Origin: UKL13-2 sp947085425
GTDB taxonomy: Bacteria; Pseudomonadota; Gammaproteobacteria; Burkholderiales; Usitatibacteraceae
Assembly (NCBI GenBank): GCA_947085425.1
Contig: CAMTWK010000028.1
Span: forward strand, 1 to 64,000
Length of the DNA stretch: 64,000 nt
Reading direction: 5' to 3'
The position numbers and the translations under genes were made by a program. Of the stretch, positions 51,217 to 59,275 are shown one piece after another (the stretch's first letter is position 1; every line of letters starts with the position of its first letter). The notes beneath the pieces are model-generated. The model was not told where the DNA came from. It worked only from the letters and a program-made list of their open reading frames with translations, and searched no databases.

Positions 51217-51639
51217 CTAAAACGGCTTCATCACGACCAGCACAACAATGCCGATTAACGCGGGTAATGCCGGAATTTCATTGAGCCAGCGATAAAACAC
51301 ATGACCATGTTGGTTGCGGTCATTCTTAAAATCGACCATCAGTTTGCCCAGATAAAAGTGATGGGCAACCAGCACCGCCACCAACCACAATTTGGCGTGC
51401 ATCCAGCCAGAGCCCCGGCCGATTCCATAACCAACCCACAACCATGCACCGAGCACGATGGTCAAGATCATCGCCGGCATCATGATGCCAAAGTAGAGAT
51501 TGCGCTCCATCACTTTAAAGCGCTCGATTGAAATTTGATCTTCGGCCAGCGTGTGATAAACAAACAAACGCGGCAGATAAAAAATCCCCGCAAACCAGGC
51601 GACCATAAAAACAATGTGAAATGATTTTATCCAGAGCAT
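51217..51639 (-). CDS. hemJ: Protoporphyrinogen oxidase HemJ
   Basis: This 140-residue membrane protein has four helices and the HemJ pattern: LWIKSFHIVFMVAWFAGIFYLPRLFVYH (conserved His), RNLYFGIMMPAMILTIVLGAWLW, GWMHAKLWLVAVLVAHHFYL and the C-terminal RWLNEIPALPALIGIVVLVVMKPF. It oxidises protoporphyrinogen IX in haem synthesis. It overlaps kdsC by 13 bp and lies 19 bases before the methyltransferase start. Confidence 0.93.
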   Translation of the reverse strand: MLWIKSFHIVFMVAWFAGIFYLPRLFVYHTLAEDQISIERFKVMERNLYFGIMMPAMILTIVLGAWLWVGYGIGRGSGWMHAKLWLVAVLVAHHFYLGKLMVDFKNDRNQHGHVFYRWLNEIPALPALIGIVVLVVMKPF

Positions 51640-52184
51640 GATTGTTCCAAGTAATGTCGCAGCGTAGCGCGGTAGCTGCCTTGTGCACGCATGATGACTT
51701 CACAAAATTCCCGCACTGCGCCCAACCCGCCGGCTTGATTGGTGACGTAGTCAACACGTTTTTTAACGTCTGCCGGGGCATTCGGCACACAGGCGGAAAA
51801 ACCACAATGCAACAGAATCGGCAGGTCAACAATATCGTCACCAATCGACGCGGTCTCCAGCGGAGTGATTTTTGTTTTCATACAGAGTTTCTGAAAAGCA
51901 TCGGCCTTGTTTTCAACGCCCATCATTAAATGTTTGATGCCCAAATCTTTGGCGCGTTTTGCCAACGCTTTGGAACTGCGACCGGAAATAATCGCCACCA
52001 CCACACCGCTCTCGGCAAGCATCTTGATGCCGTGACCGTCGAGGGAATGAAACACCTTCAACTCTTCGCCATTGGCGCCATAAAAAAGGCGGCCATCGGT
52101 CAATACCCCGTCCACATCAAGCACCACCAGTTTAATTTTGCGCAGGCGAACGGTGAGCGCGGCAAGGGATGGTTGGGACATCAC
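51627..52184 (-). CDS. kdsC: Kdo 8-phosphate phosphatase
   Basis: This 185-residue HAD phosphatase has the nucleophile motif LVVLDVDGVLTDGRLFYG, the FHSLDGHGIKML segment, AIISGRSSKAL (motif II) and IGDDIVDLPIL (motif III/IV). It releases phosphate from Kdo-8-P to give Kdo for LPS core. It overlaps kdsD by 4 bp (ATGA-type) and hemJ by 13 bp, so translation is coupled. Confidence 0.95.
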   Translation of the reverse strand: MMSQPSLAALTVRLRKIKLVVLDVDGVLTDGRLFYGANGEELKVFHSLDGHGIKMLAESGVVVAIISGRSSKALAKRAKDLGIKHLMMGVENKADAFQKLCMKTKITPLETASIGDDIVDLPILLHCGFSACVPNAPADVKKRVDYVTNQAGGLGAVREFCEVIMRAQGSYRATLRHYLEQSCSG

Positions 52185-53197
52185 AGCACTCCGGCACGCA
52201 TGAGGTCAAGCACGTGAACCGCACCAACCAACTTGTTGTTGGCATCCACCACCAGCAGGCCGGATGATGCGATTTTGAAACGTTGCATGGCATCGGCAGC
52301 CTCCACGGCAAGTTTTTCAGCGGTGATTGTTTTGGGCGCGCGGGTCATGACATCGCGAACAAACATGTCGCGAATATTGTTGTGGGTTTCCAGGGCGCGA
52401 CGTAAATCACCATCGCTGAATACTCCCGCCAGAGACCGGTCGGCAGTCACCACCGCCGTCATGCCCAAGCCTTTTTTTGACATTTCCAAAATCGCGTCGG
52501 TGAGCCGTGCGTCGTCAGCCACAACCGGCAATCGATCACCGGTCACCATCACGTCGGCCACGTGCACCAGCAAGCGCCTGCCGAGTGAGCCGCCGGGGTG
52601 GTGCATTGCAAAGTCTGCTTCGGCAAAGCCGTGCGCGTCCAGCAGCGTCACCGCCAAGGCATCCCCAAGCGCCAGCGTCGCCGTGGTGCTGGCGGTGGGT
52701 GCCAAATTGAGCGGACAGGCTTCTTTGGCCACCGCAGTGTCGAGGTGAACGGTGGCGGCTTCCGACAGGGTGGACCCGGCCCGACCGGTCATGGCAATGA
52801 TCGGTGTGCCGCGCCGTTTGAGCTGTGGCAACAGTTTGATAATCTCGTCGGTTTCACCAGAGTTTGAAATGGCAATCACCACGTCGTCGCGTGTGATCAT
52901 GCCCAAGTCGCCGTGTGAGGCCTCGCCGGGGTGCATAAAAAAAGCCGGCGTTCCGGTTGAGGCGAGAGTCGAGGCAATCTTGCAGCCAATATGACCACTC
53001 TTGCCCATGCCGGTCACCACCACGCGCCCCTTGTTTTGCGTCACGTCAAATACCAACTTATGCGCGGCGACAAAGGCGTCACCGAGTGTGTCGGCCAGCG
53101 CGCGCACCGCGTCGGCTTCAATTAGTAACGTTTCTCTGGCTAATGCCAGTGTTTTTGTAATATCTGCGACGTTGCGGGAAGGTATGATATTGGCCAT
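52181..53197 (-). CDS. kdsD: Arabinose-5-phosphate isomerase
   Basis: This 338-residue enzyme turns ribulose-5-phosphate into arabinose-5-phosphate, the first step to Kdo. It has an SIS domain with VVTGMGKSGHIGCKIASTLASTGTPAFFMHPGEASHGDLG and two CBS domains (about residues 205-265 and 275-335; ending SGLLVVDANNKLVGAVHVLDLMRAGVL). It shares a divergent promoter region of only 69 bases with the CPA2 antiporter, a typical betaproteobacterial arrangement. Confidence 0.95.
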   Translation of the reverse strand: MANIIPSRNVADITKTLALARETLLIEADAVRALADTLGDAFVAAHKLVFDVTQNKGRVVVTGMGKSGHIGCKIASTLASTGTPAFFMHPGEASHGDLGMITRDDVVIAISNSGETDEIIKLLPQLKRRGTPIIAMTGRAGSTLSEAATVHLDTAVAKEACPLNLAPTASTTATLALGDALAVTLLDAHGFAEADFAMHHPGGSLGRRLLVHVADVMVTGDRLPVVADDARLTDAILEMSKKGLGMTAVVTADRSLAGVFSDGDLRRALETHNNIRDMFVRDVMTRAPKTITAEKLAVEAADAMQRFKIASSGLLVVDANNKLVGAVHVLDLMRAGVL

Positions 53198-53266
53198 GCG
53201 CTATTTTATGCGCCCCGCACATTTTTTACCAAGCCAAACCAATCCGCACGCCAATTCAACTTCCCT

Positions 53267-55243
53267 ATGCACGATTCAACACTTTCATTGGTCGTAATTC
53301 TGCTCGCCACGGCTGTGGTGACGGTGGTGTTGTTTCGCAAATTGCAATTGCCGGCCATTCTTGGCTATTTGATCGTTGGTGTTGCCATCGGCCCACATGC
53401 GGCTGCACTGGTGCCGGACAACGACGGCACCCGTTATTTGGCCGAGTTTGGTGTGGTGTTTTTAATGTTTTCGATTGGCCTCGAGTTTTCGATTTCGCAG
53501 CTGGTGGCGATGCGCCGTATTGTGTTTGGTTTTGGTGCCGCGCAGGTGGCCCTGACCATGGTCATCGTCGGTGTATTGGTGCTGGTTGGCGGACACCAGT
53601 GGCAAACCGGGTTGATTGTCGGCGGCGTATTGGCGATGTCGTCGACTGCGATCATTTCCAAAGTCCTGTCCGAGCAAGCTGCGTTGCACTCCGCACACGG
53701 CAAACAAACCATGGGTGTGTTGCTGTTTCAGGATTTGGCGGTGATTCCGCTGCTGGTGCTGGTGCCGGTATTGGCGCTGCCCACTGAGACCATGGTCTCA
53801 ATGATCGGAGTCACCCTGTTAAAGGCGATGGCCGCCCTGGCGGTCATTCTGTTTTTGGGGCAACGCTTGATGCGGCCCTTGTTTCATGTGGTTGCAGCAC
53901 AAAAATCATCGGAATTGTTTGTGTTGACAGTGTTGTTGGTTACGCTTGGCTTGGCATTGGTGACGGAAATGGCCGGATTGTCACTGGCATTGGGCGCCTT
54001 TTTGGCGGGGATGTTGATTTCCGAAACCGAATACCGCTATCACGTTGAAGACGACATCAAACCGTTTCGTGATGTCCTGCTGGGTTTGTTTTTTATCACC
54101 ATCGGCATGTTGCTCAATTTTAGTGCCATGTGGGCGAATTTTGGTTTTGTGATGTTGGTGCTGGCTGGAATGCTGGTCATTAAATTCCTGGTTGTTTTTG
54201 GCTTGAGCATGGTCTTTAAAAGTGAACGCGCCGTGTCCTTGCGGGTGGCGTTTGCGTTGGCTCCGGCCGGCGAATTTGCCTTTGTATTGTTGGCCGTGGC
54301 CGCCAAATCCAACGCGCTGCCGGACAATGTTTTGCAAATTGTATTGGCGGCGGCAATCATTTCGATGCTGTTGTCGCCGTTGATTTTTAAATACATGGAA
54401 AAGATCGTCATGTATTTTGTCAGCTCTGAATGGGAGATGCGCGCGGTGCAATTGCAGCAACTTGCGGTGCAGTCGATGAAAAAAAAGGGCCACGTCATCA
54501 TTGCCGGATATGGTCGGTCCGGGCAAAGTCTGGCGCGGTTTTTGGAGCAGGAAGACATTCAGGTGATCGCCCTCGACGCCGACCCGATGCGGGTGAAACA
54601 GGCCGCGGCAGCGGGGGATTCGGTCATGTTTGGCGACGCCGGTCGAAAAGAGGTGCTGATGGCGGCGGGCTTGGGACGCGCGTCGGGATTGGTTGTCAGT
54701 TTCAGCGATACCCGAACCGCCATTCGTATCATTGCGCATGCACGCGCCATGAAACCAGATTTGCCGATTATTGTGCGCACCTTGGACGATTTCGACATCG
54801 AAAAACTCAGGCTGGCCGGCGCCGATGAAATTGTCGCCGAGGTGATTGAGGGCTCGTTGATGCTGGCGACCCAGACGATGCTGTTGCTTGGTACACCGCT
54901 TAATCGTGTGTTGTCGCGTTTGCGTACGGTGCGCGGTGAACGATATGAGCTGATGCGCGGGTTTTTCCCCGGTGCCACCGACGACGACGACGGCGGTCTC
55001 GATCACGATCAGCCCCGATTTCAGTCGATTGCCATTGATGCCGGGGCCGCCGCATTGGGCAAAACCCTGCAGGAATTGGATGTGGGCAAGTGCGGTGTAT
55101 TTCTCACCGCGATCAGGCGCAATGGCAGCCGACAAATGTCCCCGGACAGTCAAACCGTTGTGATGGTTGGTGACGTGATGATTTTGAACGGCGTGCCGCA
55201 AGATTTGGCGCGGGCCGAGATGCTGATTTTGCAGGGGCGTTAG
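53267..55243 (+). CDS. CPA2 monovalent cation:proton antiporter (KefB/YbaL type)
   Basis: This 658-residue protein has 12 or so membrane helices in the first 385 residues with CPA2 motifs (LGYLIVGVAIGPHA, EFGVVFLMFSIGLEFS, MSSTAIISKVLSEQ, ALGAFLAGMLISETEYRYHVEDDIKPFRDVLLGLFFITIG). A TrkA-N NAD-binding domain follows (HVIIAGYGRSGQSLARFLEQEDIQVIALDADP). A C-terminal TrkA-C domain follows (residues about 575-655). It exchanges K+ or Na+ for protons, gated by nucleotide. A 466-codon antisense frame inside it is only a shadow. Confidence 0.94.
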   Translation: MHDSTLSLVVILLATAVVTVVLFRKLQLPAILGYLIVGVAIGPHAAALVPDNDGTRYLAEFGVVFLMFSIGLEFSISQLVAMRRIVFGFGAAQVALTMVIVGVLVLVGGHQWQTGLIVGGVLAMSSTAIISKVLSEQAALHSAHGKQTMGVLLFQDLAVIPLLVLVPVLALPTETMVSMIGVTLLKAMAALAVILFLGQRLMRPLFHVVAAQKSSELFVLTVLLVTLGLALVTEMAGLSLALGAFLAGMLISETEYRYHVEDDIKPFRDVLLGLFFITIGMLLNFSAMWANFGFVMLVLAGMLVIKFLVVFGLSMVFKSERAVSLRVAFALAPAGEFAFVLLAVAAKSNALPDNVLQIVLAAAIISMLLSPLIFKYMEKIVMYFVSSEWEMRAVQLQQLAVQSMKKKGHVIIAGYGRSGQSLARFLEQEDIQVIALDADPMRVKQAAAAGDSVMFGDAGRKEVLMAAGLGRASGLVVSFSDTRTAIRIIAHARAMKPDLPIIVRTLDDFDIEKLRLAGADEIVAEVIEGSLMLATQTMLLLGTPLNRVLSRLRTVRGERYELMRGFFPGATDDDDGGLDHDQPRFQSIAIDAGAAALGKTLQELDVGKCGVFLTAIRRNGSRQMSPDSQTVVMVGDVMILNGVPQDLARAEMLILQGR

Positions 55244-55578
55244 GCGTTTGATGTTGGGCGTTGGGTGTTGAGGTTTGTGCAAATGGGCCTGTTTGTCGGG
55301 CTGGCTGGGCTGTGATTGATTGGGCAATGGATGAAGGTGATTGTTTGAAGTTGTGCCCGTCACCCTCAAGCCATCTTTCACGCTTTGGTACCAGTCCTGC
55401 CCGGCGAAAGGGGGGATTCACCATCCCCCATTGCCGGATCAAGTGTGCGTACACAAACTGAAAGCCGTTTATACGCGCCGCCTTTGAGGCAATTCTGGCT
55501 GAAATGGGTTGCCAATCAAGGAGTTTCCAACAATAAAAAAGCCCGCCGAAGCGGGCTTTTTGACGGGCGATTTGCGAA
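55244..55578. other. Convergent intergenic region
   Basis: This 335-base gap between the antiporter and prepilin genes has no supported gene. It contains a short G-run hairpin (GGGGG/CCCCC near 55415-55430) and the bidirectional terminator at 55535. Nothing else is recognised. Confidence 0.45.
55535..55561. terminator. Bidirectional Rho-independent terminator
   Basis: The stem GCCCGC/GCGGGC with loop CGAA is flanked by six A on the left and five T on the right, so it can end transcription from both strands. It lies 18 bases past the prepilin gene (minus strand) and serves the antiporter side too. Confidence 0.9.
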
Positions 55579-56253
55579 TTAGAACGCCAAACAAACCAGG
55601 TAGGACGTTGCGTCATCGACCGAAGCATTTGCCAGTGCGGTGGCAGGTGTGCCGGTTGCGGCCACCCGAAAGGAGCCGGTTAGTGTATTGCCGTCATCAA
55701 GCTGCGTATCCAATTGTTTGGCGATTTTGCCCAACACACCGGCGGAGCAAATATTGTACGAACCAGTCATCGCTGTTGGTGCTGTCATTTGCATGGTGCT
55801 GCTAATGCCGATACGGCCACCGTCGGCGTTAATTTGCTGGTACGCATTGCCGGCCACAGAGCAGCCAGTAGTGGCGTCCGTACTGCCCGCCAAAAATCCA
55901 GCCAAGCGCAAATGCTGCCAAGCCAAACAAGACTCATCCGAGTTGATGGCAGTGTTCCAAACACCTTCTATCTGGCCATTGCCAATTGTGCCGCCAGTGC
56001 TCGCCTGCGTTGCTGGAACGCCTCCAACAACAATCTTCGTTGCGGCCCCTGCCAAGTCACCGGGAATGCCTTTAAAGCGATCCTGAAAACCATATAACGC
56101 GGTTTGGATGGTGCGGAAATCTTGCGCATAGCTCTTGGCTTTGGCGGAGTTGATCAATTCCTGACCTTTTAATACACCGCCGAGTAACAAGCCGACAATC
56201 ACCAAAACAATGGCGATTTCAACGAGGGTAAAACCTGATTGTTGACGTTTCAT
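55579..56253 (-). CDS. Prepilin-type protein with N-terminal methylation motif
   Basis: This 224-residue type IV pilin-like protein has a short leader KRQQSG, the cleavage and methylation motif GFTLVEIAIVLVIVGLLLGGVLKGQEL, an alpha-helical spine, and a C-terminal globular region with Cys residues likely paired (CLAW...GCSV; NICSAG...LVCLAF). It would be processed by PilD and assemble as a pilin or pseudopilin. AGGAG precedes the ATG. A tiny membrane peptide gene lies 64 bases upstream on the same strand. Confidence 0.9.
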   Translation of the reverse strand: MKRQQSGFTLVEIAIVLVIVGLLLGGVLKGQELINSAKAKSYAQDFRTIQTALYGFQDRFKGIPGDLAGAATKIVVGGVPATQASTGGTIGNGQIEGVWNTAINSDESCLAWQHLRLAGFLAGSTDATTGCSVAGNAYQQINADGGRIGISSTMQMTAPTAMTGSYNICSAGVLGKIAKQLDTQLDDGNTLTGSFRVAATGTPATALANASVDDATSYLVCLAF

Positions 56254-56317
56254 AAAAGCTCCTGTGGTCTTTATTGTGTGAGAGTGGGTGACGATTTAGA
56301 GCGACAGCATATTCAAA

Positions 56318-56422
56318 TTAACTTAAAAACTTTGCAGCCAGACCAAACGCCAGGCCGACCACCAAAACCGCAACGGCGATTTGGTATTGAATTTGTGGGG
56401 ACAGGGAATGTAGGTTATTCAT
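56318..56422 (-). CDS. Tiny single-helix membrane peptide (34 aa)
   Basis: The frame starts at ATG 56422 behind a strong GGAGG five bases upstream. It reads MNNLHSLSPQIQYQ, then a membrane helix IAVAVLVVGLAFGLAAKFLS to the end. It resembles the 38-residue peptide at 48882 (LxxLS start, LVVG core). It is upstream of and codirectional with the prepilin gene, and divergent from the histidine kinase. A role in pilus or membrane biology is inferred only from position. Confidence 0.65.
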   Translation of the reverse strand: MNNLHSLSPQIQYQIAVAVLVVGLAFGLAAKFLS

Positions 56423-56705
56423 ATTTTCCTCCAACGGGATAAATATTGCACACTTACCATGTAGCAAACCCTGTGCCAACAACGTAACATGCTGATTTAA
56501 TGGCATTTTTGTAATTGCCGCCACCGCTTGATCAAACAAACCTGTCGGCTCATAGACATTGCTGTCCGGAATCTCGACAGTTTGATGTACGCACGACCGT
56601 AGGTGATTCAAATTGGCAGGTTGCTGTGATGTTGAATGAAAAACGCCGGCTGCGCCATGCCACAATCAAGGTTAATCCATACATATAACCTTTCCGCACT
56701 CATTT

Positions 56706-58481
56706 ATGAACACAACGGCACCCATCAGATCCGTTTCCAGGTCGTGGTTACTTCGGCAACGGCGTTGGCTCATTATTGCCATGTTGGTGTCGTTACATCT
56801 GGCGTTGATATCCCAATCCGACAGCTTGTTTTTGCGGGTATGGTTGCTGATCCACTTTGGCTTGTTTCTGATTTGGCAGCCATTTGTGTCCGCCGAGCGC
56901 GAATTGAACGTGATTGCGGTTGCGGTTCTGATTGGCATTACGGTCGCCATTCTCTATTCATTGTCGGGCTGGATGTTGGTGACGTGGATTGCGATTCTCA
57001 TTTCGATTATGGGCGGCAAGGTATTTACCTCGCAGGCCGCCCGACGCAGCCGTTTTTATTTGGCCGCGGTTCTCTATTTATTTGCCATTTTGCTGCTGTG
57101 GACGGTGCCGGTTTCGCTGTTGACCCTTGCCAATGTGTTGCCCGAGGGCATCCGCACCCTCGCGGCCTATGGGGTTCCGCTGGTGTTGGTGGCGATGGCG
57201 TTTTTACCTTTTCGAGCGGAGGATGAACACACCGGCCAGGTGTTTGATTTTTTCTATTCAATTTTTGTTTTTCAATTGGTGGTGGTGCTGGTGCTCGGCA
57301 GTGTGGCGGCCATGCGGGTCACCGGCAATCAGTATTTTCCGGCGGTGTTGCTGACGGTGTTGTCGTTTGCCGGTGCCTTGTTATTCCTGGCGATTTTGTG
57401 GGGGCCGCGCGCCGGATTCGGCGGCTTACGCACTTACTTTTCGCGTTATTTGATGACGGTTGGTATGCCATTTGAATTGTGGATGCGGCGTATTGCCGAA
57501 TTATCAGAAACGGAAATTTCGCCGTCACGCTTTCTCGAGTCGGCAATGGATGAAGTGGCGACCTTGCCGTGGATACTGGGTGCCCGCTGGCGGTCCCCGG
57601 ACGGCGTGCAGAGTGCGGATGGCAATGGTCGGTTTGGCCGCGAATCCGAGCATTCGGCAACGTTTCGGTATCACGATCTGGAAATCACCTTTTATACAGA
57701 AATCGCGCTGTCACCGGCGCTGTTTTTGCACGTGCGGTTGCTTGCCCAGGTGATCGGTGAATTTTTTGAAGGCAAACGGCGCGAGCAAGACATGAAGCAA
57801 AATGCTTATATGCAGGCTGTGCATGAAACCGGTGCGCGCCTCACGCACGATATTAAAAATTTATTGCAGTCGATGTATGCCATTGCCAGCGCGAGTAGTG
57901 TTTCGCGACAACGACGCAATACCCTGTCGGCAGATCAACCCGAGCGGCGCGAAGCGTCAGATTTTGAGCAAATGCTGGAACGCCAATTGCCGCAACTCAC
58001 GCAGCGATTACAAATGACTTTGGACAAATTGCGCAATCCCGGCGTGGCACCGGCAAATATGATTGTGCCCGCCTCACGCTGGTGGGCGGACAGTAAACTC
58101 CGCCATCAAGCCGCTGGAATCACCTTTGTTGGTGACCAACAAATGGTCGGCAATGTTGTTGCCAACATATTTGATGCCGCGCTGGAAAACTGTCTGGAAA
58201 ATGCCCGCAAAAAACGCCAGCGTGAGCCGAGTATTCGCATTATTGTTGAGTTGCACCCGGGTGACGCCCCTTCGTTGTTGGTGACCGACACCGGCAGCGC
58301 GATACCGCCGCTGGTGATCGAAGGATTGTTTAATGCGCCCGTCGGCATTGGCCGTGGCGATGGTCTGGGAATTGGTTTATATCAAGCCGCACGGCAGGCC
58401 GAAGAGGCGGGTTACACATTTTTTCTCGACAAAAATGAAGCGGGAAGCGTGCGATTCAAACTCGCCAAGAGCATAAGCTGA
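56706..58481 (+). CDS. Membrane sensor histidine kinase, orphan
   Basis: This 591-residue protein has about eight N-terminal membrane segments (about residues 20-235), then a GAF-like or linker region, an H-box VHETGARLTHDIKNLLQSM (His in HDIKN), and a HATPase_c domain with N-box FDAALENCLENARKKR, G1 VTDTGSAIPPLV and G2 RGDGLGIGLYQAARQA. No response regulator is adjacent, so the partner is unknown. The H-box differs from the usual HELRTP and resembles the NtrY/FlrB-type HDIKNPL. Confidence 0.9.
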   Translation: MNTTAPIRSVSRSWLLRQRRWLIIAMLVSLHLALISQSDSLFLRVWLLIHFGLFLIWQPFVSAERELNVIAVAVLIGITVAILYSLSGWMLVTWIAILISIMGGKVFTSQAARRSRFYLAAVLYLFAILLLWTVPVSLLTLANVLPEGIRTLAAYGVPLVLVAMAFLPFRAEDEHTGQVFDFFYSIFVFQLVVVLVLGSVAAMRVTGNQYFPAVLLTVLSFAGALLFLAILWGPRAGFGGLRTYFSRYLMTVGMPFELWMRRIAELSETEISPSRFLESAMDEVATLPWILGARWRSPDGVQSADGNGRFGRESEHSATFRYHDLEITFYTEIALSPALFLHVRLLAQVIGEFFEGKRREQDMKQNAYMQAVHETGARLTHDIKNLLQSMYAIASASSVSRQRRNTLSADQPERREASDFEQMLERQLPQLTQRLQMTLDKLRNPGVAPANMIVPASRWWADSKLRHQAAGITFVGDQQMVGNVVANIFDAALENCLENARKKRQREPSIRIIVELHPGDAPSLLVTDTGSAIPPLVIEGLFNAPVGIGRGDGLGIGLYQAARQAEEAGYTFFLDKNEAGSVRFKLAKSIS

Positions 58482-58537
58482 CCACAATTTGCGAGGTTGT
58501 GATCAGCACAAATCATGCTTGTGGCGCTCAAAACAAA

Positions 58538-58573
58538 CGGGCAGTGACGGCATCAAAATGCCGTCACTGCCCG
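58538..58573. repeat. Sixteen-bp-arm perfect hairpin
   Basis: Arms at 58538-58553 and 58558-58573 are exactly complementary around a four-base loop CAAA. There is no T run, so it is not a standard terminator, though it lies 56 bases after the kinase stop. It directly abuts the element A remnant. Confidence 0.75.
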
Positions 58574-58604
58574 CTGTCGAGTGCGTCTCCGTGAAATAAA
58601 CAGG
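58574..58604. repeat. Element A, copy 6 (right-end remnant)
   Basis: The stretch ends in CCGTGAAATAAACAGG, a degenerate form of the element A right end, and its preceding TGTCGAGTGCGTCT matches the same sub-terminal part of copy 4. The left end is missing. The following CTAG (58605-58608) is shared with the adjacent element B copy. Confidence 0.7.
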
Positions 58605-58608
58605 CTAG

Positions 58609-58748
58609 CAGTTTGTTGAAATTCGTCGCGAGCGAAGGTCAGGCAAGGCGGAAAGCGGCGAAAAACCGGAATGTATGCGGCATACATGAGGATTTTGAGC
58701 TGCTTGCCAACGCCTCATCACCGAGCGCAGCAGAATTTCAACAAACTG
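58609..58748. repeat. Inverted-repeat element B, copy 3 (140 bp)
   Basis: The ends CAGTTTGTTGAAATTC and GAATTTCAACAAACTG are perfect inverted repeats, flanked by CTAG on both sides (58605-58608 and 58749-58752). The right CTAG contains the stop codon of the lipoprotein gene at 58749. Confidence 0.93.
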
Positions 58749-59213
58749 CTAGTACTTGGATACGCGGGTGGCACCCTGACCAGACAGGATGCGGACGCGA
58801 TCGCCGACTCGAAACTCCTCATCCTTCTCTTGGGTGATGGCGACCAAATTGCCACCTTCAAGTTTGACGGTGACCTCAACGCCCTTTTTGTCGTTGGTTG
58901 ATTTTTCAATGTTGCTGCCGACAATGCCGCCGACAACCGCGCCAGCAATGGCACCGGCGACACTGGCGCGATCGCCGCGACCGAGTGTTGATCCCGCCAC
59001 GCCGCCGAGTGCTGCGCCGGCAAGTGTACCGGTGCCCGAGTCGCGGGCGTCAATTACGACGTCACGCACACTTTCAACCACGCCAAGACGCACATGCATC
59101 TCACCACGCGTCTGGCTGCGGGTGTAATTGCCGCCACCCATGCCGGGTGATGCGCACCCAGCCAACAGAGTGCCTGCTACCAGTGCGATTGTTATCAATT
59201 TCAATTTCATCAT
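58749..59213 (-). CDS. SlyB-like glycine-zipper outer-membrane lipoprotein
   Basis: This 154-residue lipoprotein has a signal with lipobox LLAGC (Cys20), a VRLGVVESVRDVVID strand, a glycine-zipper segment (GTLAGAALGGVAGSTLGRG...GAIAGAVVGGIVGSNIE) and a C-terminal beta domain (VTVKLEGGNLVAITQ... FRVGDRVRILSGQG). The pattern is that of SlyB/Pcp proteins of the outer membrane. AAAGGAAAC precedes the ATG. Its TAG stop lies within the CTAG flank of an element B copy, so the stop is part of the insertion junction. Confidence 0.9.
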   Translation of the reverse strand: MMKLKLITIALVAGTLLAGCASPGMGGGNYTRSQTRGEMHVRLGVVESVRDVVIDARDSGTGTLAGAALGGVAGSTLGRGDRASVAGAIAGAVVGGIVGSNIEKSTNDKKGVEVTVKLEGGNLVAITQEKDEEFRVGDRVRILSGQGATRVSKY

Positions 59214-59275
59214 GTTTCCTTTCGTATGAGCTGCGAATCACGGAAGCCAGTTATATCGTAACGGTTATTGCGATA

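Noticed and set aside
53981..55381. A 466-codon antisense frame opposite the CPA2 antiporter gene
   Set aside because: It is His/Gln/Asn-rich with no domain pattern and mirrors a clear antiporter gene, so it is a codon-bias shadow.
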